A stretch of DNA of 5,274 bases from Methanobacteriota archaeon (GTDB lineage: Archaea > Thermoplasmatota > Thermoplasmata > RBG-16-68-12), in the NCBI GenBank assembly GCA_005878325.1, contig VBMR01000201.1, forward strand, positions 1 to 5,274. The letters run 5' to 3'. The position numbers were made by a program, and so were the translations under genes. The notes beneath the pieces were generated by a model. The model saw nothing but the letters and a program-made list of their open reading frames with translations, searched no databases and was not told the origin of the DNA. Shown one piece after another: positions 1-5,274 of the stretch (positions are counted from its first letter, which is position 1; each line of letters starts with the position of its first letter).

Positions 1-2012
1 TCCGCGAAGAAGTTCGGGGGCACCGAAAGTGGGTGCGGGGATGCGGACGCGTTGATGGCCTGGTTGTAGCCGAACACCGTGACATCGAAGGTGGGTCGGG
101 GCTCCGAGATCCGCAGCGTGGTGTACTTCGGCGTGCCGTCCGCGGTGGCCAGGTCGAGCTGCCGGTCTCGGGTGATCGTCGCCGTGTCCGCGTCGGCGGA
201 TAGGAGCATGAACTCGCGAGCGAGGATTCCGTTCACCTTTTCGATGTAAACCTCTCGGATCGGTGCGACGCCTCCCCAATAGTCGTCAAAGCGGTCCAGG
301 ATGACGACGACATTCGGGACCCACGCGCCGAGTCGGAACGGCCCGGTTCCACAATCCCCCACTGGATCGCCCGCTCGCGGTGGACGATCGAGGAACCCGT
401 TGCGCACCTCCCAGCCATCCCGGCTCGACGCACACGCCTTCTCGACGACAGACCCGACCGTGGAGGCCATCGATTGGAGGAAGGCCGGATAGGGACGGGT
501 GAGGTGCACCTTGACTTGGTCCGGCAGGACCTTTTCGACCGTTGAATTGGTGACCGCCCATGCCACATCCCGGCTCAAGGCGTTCAGGCTCCAGTTCGCT
601 TCGGGCGCCACATCGTCTAGGACGGTCCGGATATTGGCCGGAATCTCGGCGCGGGATCGGAAGGCGCGGTCGGCGTAGTCGGCGAGGGAGCATGGCTGTC
701 GGCCTCCTGGACCGCATCCGTTCACATATCGCGCGACGAAATTCGTGAGGACCTGCTCTAAGATCCAAGAGGGGCCGTTCGGATCGTGCACCGCGAGGAC
801 CCGTTGGATCGAGTACGCAACATCGTCCGGGGTCATGACCGCGCCGCTATGGAACCTCACATCCGGTCGGAGGGTGAACGTGTAATTCCTTCCGTCCGGA
901 GAGATGCCGCCATTCGCTTCCGACGGTACGAGCATGGCGAGACGCGGGGCGAGGACCGTGACATTGTCCGACCCCGGCTGGTACCACACGAGCGTCTCAT
1001 ACACGTTCTGGAGGATTTCGCCACCTGAATTCTCCGCGTTGATGGCGGGGTCGAGAGAATCCGGCTCACCGAACGTCACGCTCGTGAAGATCGAAGGATG
1101 TTTCATCACGAACGAAGGGACGCCCGTGGTGACGCGAATCGTGTATCCCGCAGAGACGGCGACGGTCGCAACGGTCAGTGTCAGGCGCACGAAGAAACTA
1201 CCCGGTCGAGTGAAGCGATGGCTAGTCGTGCCCACCGTTTCCGAGCTGCCCCCCGTGGGCGGGCTGCCGTCCCCCCATCCGTAGTTGAGGATCGTAAAGA
1301 GGGACGCGTTGTCCGCGGCGGAGACTGGGATGGCAGCGCCGCCTTCGGAATGATTCGATGCGTTGTTCCAATTCCAAGTGTAGGCCCACGAGGCGTTCGC
1401 GTCGAAACGCACCCAAGCCCCTGCCGCCACGGTCGTCTGGTTCGCCGCCAGGATGCCGACTGCGGGACCGGGGGTGCAACTCCAGGCGCACGCCCCCGAC
1501 AGGGGTGCCGAAGGAGGGGCGACGTCGGAGGCCCGGGGACGGACCTGGATGAAGAGGAGGGCATCATCGTTCGTCGCCTCACCGCCCCTTCCGTCCGTGA
1601 CCGTGAGCACGACGACGTACCGTCCCGGAATGGAGTAGGCGTGGGTCGGGTTCGTGCCCGTCGCCGTCGAATTGTCCCCGAAGTTCCACGTGAACGTCAG
1701 AGCATCGCGGTCCGGATCGGTCGCGTTGGCCACGAAGGAGAGAGGCGCTTGCACGGTCGTCGATTCGGCGCTTACGGTGGCCATCGTGATCGTCGGCGCG
1801 GCGTTCAGCGGCCGTACCGACGCGGCGTAGACCACGGCGATGATAACGCCGACGACGCCTACCGCAGCGATCCGAACCCAGAGGCGACCGGCGCGATTCC
1901 CCGGCGCTCCGGCCGAGGGAGCGGTGGGCGAGTCCTTGGCTTCGACTTGCGGTACCGTCCGGCATTCCTCCCCCGCTAGAAAATCGCGACTGAGTCCATG
2001 GCCGATTACCAC
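1..2012 (-). CDS. Membrane-anchored PKD-domain ABC transporter solute-binding protein (family 5, peptide/nickel type), C-terminus cut by window edge
   Basis: This is the extracellular receptor of an ABC importer, probably for oligopeptides or similar solutes. The frame is open for 670 codons to the left edge. Residue numbers count from GTG 2012. Residues 1-43 are polar, and 44-66 form one hydrophobic anchor (LWVRIAAVGVVGVIIAVVYA). Residues 72-157 are a clear PKD domain (WNFGDNST, then HAYSIPGRYVVVLTVTD). Residues 174-296 are a second, more divergent PKD-like domain (GWGDGSPP, then HRFTRPGSFFVRLTLT). From about 303 a family 5 binding domain follows: PDSLDP 317-322, APRLA, NYTFTLRPDVRFHSG, TPDDVAYSIQR from 394, GTGPFRLGAW and DYWGG 577-581. 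These are hallmark segments of DppA/OppA-like proteins. No lipobox is seen, so anchoring looks to be by the N-terminal helix. GTG 2012 is the only usable in-frame start before the anchor, but it overlaps the likely TATA box, so the true start is doubtful. The family is secure; the ligand cannot be read. Confidence 0.9.
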   Translation of the reverse strand, partial: MVIGHGLSRDFLAGEECRTVPQVEAKDSPTAPSAGAPGNRAGRLWVRIAAVGVVGVIIAVVYAASVRPLNAAPTITMATVSAESTTVQAPLSFVANATDPDRDALTFTWNFGDNSTATGTNPTHAYSIPGRYVVVLTVTDGRGGEATNDDALLFIQVRPRASDVAPPSAPLSGACAWSCTPGPAVGILAANQTTVAAGAWVRFDANASWAYTWNWNNASNHSEGGAAIPVSAADNASLFTILNYGWGDGSPPTGGSSETVGTTSHRFTRPGSFFVRLTLTVATVAVSAGYTIRVTTGVPSFVMKHPSIFTSVTFGEPDSLDPAINAENSGGEILQNVYETLVWYQPGSDNVTVLAPRLAMLVPSEANGGISPDGRNYTFTLRPDVRFHSGAVMTPDDVAYSIQRVLAVHDPNGPSWILEQVLTNFVARYVNGCGPGGRQPCSLADYADRAFRSRAEIPANIRTVLDDVAPEANWSLNALSRDVAWAVTNSTVEKVLPDQVKVHLTRPYPAFLQSMASTVGSVVEKACASSRDGWEVRNGFLDRPPRAGDPVGDCGTGPFRLGAWVPNVVVILDRFDDYWGGVAPIREVYIEKVNGILAREFMLLSADADTATITRDRQLDLATADGTPKYTTLRISEPRPTFDVTVFGYNQAINASASPHPLSVPPNFFA

Positions 2013-2025
2013 TTAATACGTTTTG
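2012..2025 (-). promoter_or_regulatory. Putative archaeal core promoter (BRE + box A) of the solute-binding protein gene
   Basis: On the minus strand CAAAAC (2025-2020), resembling a BRE, is followed directly by GTATTAAG (2019-2012), resembling a TATA box. This is the only AT-rich patch upstream of the gene. A start of transcription about 25 bases downstream would fall near 1990. That is inside the reading frame if GTG 2012 is the start, and about 25 bases before the out-of-frame ATG at 1965. Judged by eye only. Confidence 0.45.
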
Positions 2026-2117
2026 AGACAAGGTTCAGACTCGTGTGTTCGAACCGGGCGAAATGCGTGGCCGGGCCATGGGTCCGGAGCCGACCCGGCC
2101 CCCGAGGTCCGCGCGCT

Positions 2118-2132
2118 CCAAAGCTTCAATAC
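2118..2132 (+). promoter_or_regulatory. Weak putative box A promoter of tRNA-Cys
   Basis: CCAAAG (2118-2123) followed by TTCAATAC (2125-2132) is the most TATA-like sequence ahead of the tRNA. Its centre is about 28 bases before the first base of the mature tRNA, which is the expected spacing for an archaeal tRNA gene transcribed from close to its 5' end. The match to a box A consensus is poor, so this call rests mainly on position. Confidence 0.3.
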
Positions 2133-2156
2133 GCGTTCTCTTGATGCGCGACGGAT

Positions 2157-2229
2157 GCCGGGGTGACAGAGCGGCTAATGTGACCGACTGCAGATCGGTT
2201 TCCTGGGGGTTCGACTCCCTCCCCCGGCA
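2157..2229 (+). tRNA. tRNA-Cys (GCA)
   Basis: The gene folds into a full cloverleaf of 73 bases. The acceptor stem is GCCGGGG (2157-2163) with CCCCGGC (2222-2228), seven perfect pairs. The D stem is ACA (2166-2168) with TGT (2179-2181), and the D loop keeps A14, G15, G18, G19 and A21. The anticodon stem is ACCGA (2183-2187) with TCGGT (2195-2199), around loop CTGCAGA with anticodon GCA at 2190-2192. The variable loop is five bases (2200-2204). The T stem is GGGGG (2205-2209) with CCCTC (2217-2221), one G-T wobble, and the T loop is TTCGACT. There is no intron and no encoded CCA, as is common in archaea. Two positions are odd for a cysteine tRNA: the discriminator (2229) is A rather than the near-universal U, and the 15-48 pair is G-U. 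It sits 145 bases upstream of the cysteine synthesis genes on the same strand. Confidence 0.95.
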
Positions 2230-2255
2230 CGTCACGATTCGCTATGCGGACGGAC

Positions 2256-2274
2256 GCGAGCTCGGTTAGCTCGT
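2256..2274 (+). other. Small hairpin between tRNA-Cys and the CBS gene
   Basis: CGAGCT (2257-2262) pairs with AGCTCG (2268-2273) across a five-base loop CGGTT, and a G-T wobble (2256 with 2274) can extend the stem. It begins 27 bases after the tRNA. No T-run follows, so it is not a convincing terminator. It might be a processing or 3' trailer structure, or chance in GC-rich DNA. Confidence 0.25.
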
Positions 2275-2333
2275 CGCCTTCTGCATCGTCTGCTGTCCGC
2301 CCGGACGCTCGCGTGCGAGTCTCTCCACACACG

Positions 2334-2343
2334 TTCTTATAAC
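2334..2343 (+). promoter_or_regulatory. Putative box A promoter of the CBS gene
   Basis: TTCTTATAAC (2334-2343) stands out as an AT-rich block in a GC-rich spacer and resembles an archaeal TATA box. Its centre is about 35 bases before the ATG at 2375, so transcription would start near 2365 and leave a leader of roughly ten bases. No Shine-Dalgarno-like sequence lies between 2344 and 2374, which fits a short-leader or near-leaderless mRNA. Confidence 0.55.
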
Positions 2344-2374
2344 GTCGCCTCCTTGGTCCCCGCAAGAACCTTTT

Positions 2375-3745
2375 ATGCGATACTTCGAGAGCATCCTCGA
2401 GATCATCGGCAACACGCCCCTCGTGAAGCTCCCGAAGGTGATGACCGGCCTCGAATGCCTCGTCCTGGCCAAGCTCGAGATGATGAACCCGGGAGGGAGC
2501 GTGAAGGACCGGATCGCGGGGCCTATGATTCGAGACGCCGAGGAGAAGGGGCTCCTCAGGCCCGGGGGCACGATTATCGAGCCGACGAGCGGAAACACCG
2601 GACTCGGGCTCGCCATGGTCGCCGCGATCCGCGGGTACCGCGCGGTCTTCACCATGCCCGACAAGATGAGCCGGGAGAAGATCGACCTTCTCAAGGGGCT
2701 CGGCGCGCGGGTCGTGATCACCCCGACCGCCGTGCCACCCGAGCATCCGGAGTCTTACTACCGAGTCGCGGATCGGATCCACCACGAGACCCCGAACTCG
2801 ATTCTCCCGAACCAGTACGCGAACCCGGCGAACCCGCAGGCCCATTACGAGACGACGGGGCCCGAGATCTGGCGGGATACGGACGGTAAGGTGACCCATT
2901 TCATCTGCGGCATGGGAACCGGCGGGACGATCAGTGGTGTAGGGAAGTACCTGAAGGAAAAGAACCCGAAGGTCCGGATCATTGGCGTCGACCCCCTGGG
3001 GTCGATCTTGAAGGACTATTTCTATAAGAAGGAGATAATTAAATCGCACACTTATAAGATCGAAGGCATCGGAGAGGACTTCATCCCGAAAGCCACGTGG
3101 TTCGAGTACGTCGATGACATCGTGAAGGTCGGGGACAAGGAGGCGTACCTGATGACGCGCCGCCTTGCCCGGGAGGATGGAATCCTCGCCGGGAGCTCGA
3201 GCGGCGCCGCGGTCGTTGCCGCCCGACGCATCGCGGAGACGCTCCCGCGGGACGCGGTCGTGGTCGTGCTCCTGCCCGACACGGGGGAGAGGTACCTGTC
3301 GAAGGCCCACAACGAGGAGTGGCTCAAGGAGCAGGGTTATCTGGAGGAGCCGGTCGCGCCCCTCATGGCCATCCTGCGCGGGAAAGAGCGCACGATTCCA
3401 GGGGTCATCACGATCGACGTGGCTGCGAGGGTGCGAGAGGCCGTGGACATGATGCGCCAGTACAACGTGTCGCAGCTCCCGGTCCTCGATACGGGAATCC
3501 TCGTTGGAAGCCTCCGGGAGGAAGTCTTGATGAAGGCACTCGTCCAGAACCCGAAGATGTACGATGACTTCGTCGCGAAGGTCATGGAGAAACCGTTCCC
3601 GATCGTCGAACCGGGGGCGGACCTGGAACAGGTGTACAAGCTCCTCCTGCGTGGCAGCCCCGCGGTGGTCGTGGGAAAGGAGAACCGATTGGAAGGCATC
3701 ATCACGCGAATCGATGTGATCGAATACCTGGCGGGCCGGGCATAG
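2375..3745 (+). CDS. cbs: Cystathionine beta-synthase, PLP-dependent, with C-terminal CBS domain pair
   Basis: This cytosolic PLP enzyme condenses homocysteine with serine to cystathionine, the first step of reverse transsulfuration; some relatives can also release H2S. It has 456 residues. The catalytic core is about 1-325: SVKDR with the PLP lysine K44, TSGNTG 71-76, the phosphate loop GTGGT 181-185, EGIGEDFIP 230-238, GSSSGA 273-278 and PDTGERYLS 301-309. EGIG-DFIP and the PNS-L-QY-N--NP-AHY segment (140-158) resemble animal CBS more than cysteine synthase CysK. Residues 333-395 and 403-456 form two CBS domains, a module that binds adenosyl ligands in many relatives; the ligand here is unknown. 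The N-terminal haem-binding extension of the animal enzymes is absent, since the core begins at once with the IGNTPLVKL motif. ATG 2375 is chosen because IGNTPLVKL follows directly and the promoter fits. An O-phosphoserine or O-acetylserine sulfhydrylase is the main alternative, made less likely by the lyase gene next door. Confidence 0.92.
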   Translation: MRYFESILEIIGNTPLVKLPKVMTGLECLVLAKLEMMNPGGSVKDRIAGPMIRDAEEKGLLRPGGTIIEPTSGNTGLGLAMVAAIRGYRAVFTMPDKMSREKIDLLKGLGARVVITPTAVPPEHPESYYRVADRIHHETPNSILPNQYANPANPQAHYETTGPEIWRDTDGKVTHFICGMGTGGTISGVGKYLKEKNPKVRIIGVDPLGSILKDYFYKKEIIKSHTYKIEGIGEDFIPKATWFEYVDDIVKVGDKEAYLMTRRLAREDGILAGSSSGAAVVAARRIAETLPRDAVVVVLLPDTGERYLSKAHNEEWLKEQGYLEEPVAPLMAILRGKERTIPGVITIDVAARVREAVDMMRQYNVSQLPVLDTGILVGSLREEVLMKALVQNPKMYDDFVAKVMEKPFPIVEPGADLEQVYKLLLRGSPAVVVGKENRLEGIITRIDVIEYLAGRA

Positions 3746-3750
3746 CAAGG

Positions 3751-3758
3751 GTTTTACG
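3751..3758 (+). promoter_or_regulatory. Putative box A promoter of the cystathionine lyase gene
   Basis: GTTTTACG (3751-3758), preceded by AAGG, begins six bases after the CBS stop codon. Its centre is about 36 bases before ATG 3791, nearly the same spacing as the CBS gene's own box A. It suggests the lyase gene can be transcribed alone as well as by read-through. The match to a TATA consensus is only partial. Confidence 0.4.
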
Positions 3759-3790
3759 TCGGCGGCACGACTCTGCCCGTGGCGATCGCG

Positions 3791-4915
3791 ATGCGCTTTG
3801 CGACAAAGGCCATTCACTTCGGGCAGGAACCGGACCCGCGGACCGGCGCCGTGACGGCGCCCATCTACATGACCTCGACCTACTCGCGGAAGACGCAGGA
3901 CGAATACGCCTATGCCCGCGGCGCGAACCCGACCCGCGACGCCCTCCAAAAGAACCTCGCCGCGCTGGAAGGAGGGGAGGCCGCGCTCTCCTTCTCGAGC
4001 GGCATGGGCGCGATCACGACGACCCTTACCCTCCTCCAGAAAGGGGACCATGTGATCGTCACCGACGATTGCTATGGCGGGGTGTATCGGATCTTCACGC
4101 GGATCATGAAGGGCTACGGGATCGATTCCACCTTCCTCGACCTTCGGGACCTCGTCGATGTCGAGGACGCCTTTCGTCCGGAGACGAAGATGCTCTGGAT
4201 GGAATCGCCGACGAACCCGCTGATGAAGGTCGTAGACCTGCGGGAACTCGCGGTGATCTCGAAGGCCCACGAGGCCATCAGCGTGTGCGACAACACGTTC
4301 GCGTCTCCCGCCCTCCAGAACCCCTTGGGCCTCGGGGTGGATCTCGTGATCCACAGCACGACGAAATACCTGAACGGGCACGCGGACCTCCTCGGAGGGG
4401 CGATCGTGACGAACCGCGCCGACCTCCAGGAGAAGCTGAAGTTCTCCCAGAACGCCCTCGGGGCCGTCCCGAGTCCCTTCGACTGTTGGCTCACCCTCCG
4501 CGGCATCAAGACCCTTCCGCTCCGGATGGAGCGGCACTGCGACAATGCGGAGGCGCTCGCCCGATTCCTGAAGGATCACAAGGCCGTCTCGAACGTCCAC
4601 TATCCCGGCCTTCCCGATGATCCGGGGCATCGGGTCGCGAAGAAGCAAATGCGCCGGTTCGGGGGCATGCTGAGTTTCGAACTGCGCGAAGCCGCGAAGA
4701 TCGTCGATCGGCTGCGCCGGCTCGAGGTTATCCTGCCAGCAGAAAGCCTAGGAGGCGTCGAATCCCTGATCGAACATCCCGCGACGATGACCCACGCGAG
4801 CGTTCCCAAGGAGCAACGGGAGCGCCAGGGGATCACGGACGGCTTGATTCGTTTCTCTGTTGGCATCGAGGACGTCGAAGACTTGCAAGAGGACCTCGAA
4901 CGGGCCCTCTCCTGA
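3791..4915 (+). CDS. Cystathionine gamma-lyase / gamma-synthase family enzyme (Cys/Met metabolism PLP enzyme)
   Basis: This cytosolic fold-type I PLP enzyme most likely cleaves cystathionine to cysteine, 2-oxobutyrate and ammonia, completing the route begun by the CBS gene. It has 374 residues from ATG 3791, normal for the family. Numbering from there, YARGANPTR 41-49 supplies the Tyr and Arg that reach the neighbouring subunit's cofactor. SSGMGA 69-74 binds the PLP phosphate, DDCYGG has the ring-stacking Tyr at 95, D167 (CDNTF) contacts the pyridine nitrogen, and HSTTKY contains the PLP lysine K192. SLGGVESL 319-326 and PATMTHASV 331-339 match the animal lyase closely. GTG 3779 would add four residues; I prefer ATG 3791 because MRFATKAIH is the usual family N-terminus, but GTG 3779 lies near the predicted transcription start and could be used leaderless. 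Gamma-synthase or methionine gamma-lyase cannot be excluded by reading. The CBS neighbour argues for lyase. Confidence 0.9.
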   Translation: MRFATKAIHFGQEPDPRTGAVTAPIYMTSTYSRKTQDEYAYARGANPTRDALQKNLAALEGGEAALSFSSGMGAITTTLTLLQKGDHVIVTDDCYGGVYRIFTRIMKGYGIDSTFLDLRDLVDVEDAFRPETKMLWMESPTNPLMKVVDLRELAVISKAHEAISVCDNTFASPALQNPLGLGVDLVIHSTTKYLNGHADLLGGAIVTNRADLQEKLKFSQNALGAVPSPFDCWLTLRGIKTLPLRMERHCDNAEALARFLKDHKAVSNVHYPGLPDDPGHRVAKKQMRRFGGMLSFELREAAKIVDRLRRLEVILPAESLGGVESLIEHPATMTHASVPKEQRERQGITDGLIRFSVGIEDVEDLQEDLERALS

Positions 4916-4919
4916 ACGT

Positions 4920-5274
4920 CTACCACCGGGCGCGCCGAGGCGTCCAGGACGGAGATCGCGGGAGCAGCCGAGCCGCCTGCGCCGTGATCCCGGACGCGAT
5001 CAGGACATAGCCTCCCAGCGCGGCAGCGGGCAGGAGACCGCGGCCCACACTCCAAGAGCGAGCGAACGCGGTGGTGCCGGGGTTCTGGAGGATGACCGCG
5101 GTCGTGGCCGCCGCGACCGCGAAGAGGACGAGTGCGCCGGCGGTTGCAATCTGACGAGATCTTGAGTCGAGGTAGTTCGCCACGCGGCCGAAGAGGATGC
5201 CGTGGAGCGCGAGGACCGGGATGAACATCCATCCCTGGTACGGAAGGGCCGTCAGGTACACGACCCAAATCCAG
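4920..5274 (-). CDS. Multi-pass membrane protein of unknown function, C-terminal 117 residues
   Basis: I do not recognise this protein. The frame is open from the right edge (WIWVVYLTALPYQ...) to a TAG at 4922-4920. The GTG at 5261 is preceded by further in-frame hydrophobic codons, so the gene very probably starts outside the window. Three hydrophobic segments are visible. The first spans the opening residues to HGILFG. After a charged loop (RVANYLDSRSRQ) comes IATAGALVLFAVAAATTAVIL. After a second loop (QNPGTTAFARSWSVGR) comes GLLPAAALGGYVLIASGITAQ. The tail is rich in Arg and ends RRARW, suggesting a cytoplasmic C-terminus. No catalytic or transport motif is evident. Coding is supported by the clean alternation of hydrophobic spans and charged loops, and by the tail-to-tail fit with the lyase gene, which stops four bases away. 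Confidence 0.65.
   Translation of the reverse strand, partial: WIWVVYLTALPYQGWMFIPVLALHGILFGRVANYLDSRSRQIATAGALVLFAVAAATTAVILQNPGTTAFARSWSVGRGLLPAAALGGYVLIASGITAQAARLLPRSPSWTPRRARW

Noticed and set aside
1098..1979. Plus-strand frame of 293 codons opposite the solute-binding protein
   Set aside because: It is antisense to a clear domain-bearing frame and has a low-complexity Arg/Gly-rich product with no plausible start signal.
1579..2031. Minus-strand frame of 150 codons through the start of the solute-binding protein gene
   Set aside because: It is out of frame with the PKD and binding domains and gives an Arg-rich sequence. Only its ATG at 1965 is of interest, as a possible true start if a base is wrong.
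2035..2269. Short open frames across the tRNA on both strands (66 codons minus, 74 codons plus)
   Set aside because: They read through the tRNA-Cys gene. The minus-strand product with GRESNPQETDLQSVT is the kind of false protein that arises from antisense tRNA.
2310..2325. Inverted repeat CTCG-CGTG-CGAG as a possible terminator or operator ahead of the CBS promoter
   Set aside because: It has only four base pairs with a tetraloop, flanked by mismatches and no T-run. This is expected by chance in GC-rich DNA.
2126..4648. An 840-codon open frame on the minus strand opposite the two cysteine genes
   Set aside because: It is antisense to two unmistakable PLP enzymes and the tRNA. Its product is rich in Arg, His, Asp and Val with no recognisable domain, typical of a shadow frame in GC-rich coding DNA.
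4600..5268. Minus-strand frame of 222 codons overlapping the end of the lyase gene
   Set aside because: It overlaps the lyase coding region and competes with the frame that shows clear membrane segments. Its own product is Arg/Pro-rich without domains.

Overview
The window looks like a GC-rich archaeal chromosome segment. Three things point that way: a tRNA gene with no encoded 3' CCA, TATA-box-like (box A) elements about 35 bases ahead of start codons that lack a convincing Shine-Dalgarno, and a membrane-anchored surface binding protein with PKD domains and many N-glycosylation sequons. My guess is a euryarchaeote related to Thermoplasmata, probably uncultured; that placement is inference from gene style, not from any search.

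Layout. Positions 1 to about 2012, minus strand: the first 670 codons of a large surface protein that runs off the left edge. It has a short N-terminal tail, one membrane anchor, two PKD-type domains and then a family 5 (peptide/nickel type) ABC transporter solute-binding domain. Positions 2013-2156: an intergenic stretch with the divergent promoters of that gene and of the tRNA. Positions 2157-2229, plus strand: tRNA-Cys (anticodon GCA), with an unusual discriminator base. Positions 2230-2374: a spacer with a small hairpin and the promoter of the next gene. Positions 2375-3745, plus strand: cystathionine beta-synthase with a C-terminal pair of CBS domains. Positions 3791-4915, plus strand: a cystathionine gamma-lyase/synthase family enzyme. 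Positions 4920-5274, minus strand: the C-terminal 117 residues of an unrecognised multi-pass membrane protein that enters from the right edge and meets the lyase gene tail to tail.

Together the two PLP enzymes make a complete reverse transsulfuration route: homocysteine plus serine gives cystathionine, which gives cysteine, 2-oxobutyrate and ammonia. The tRNA that carries cysteine lies just upstream on the same strand. The flanking membrane and surface genes point the other way and show no obvious link to this pathway. I found no CRISPR array, insertion sequence or phage-like module. Most of the window is ordinary metabolism. The points that deserve a second look are the odd tRNA-Cys, the start of the surface protein, and that protein's architecture.
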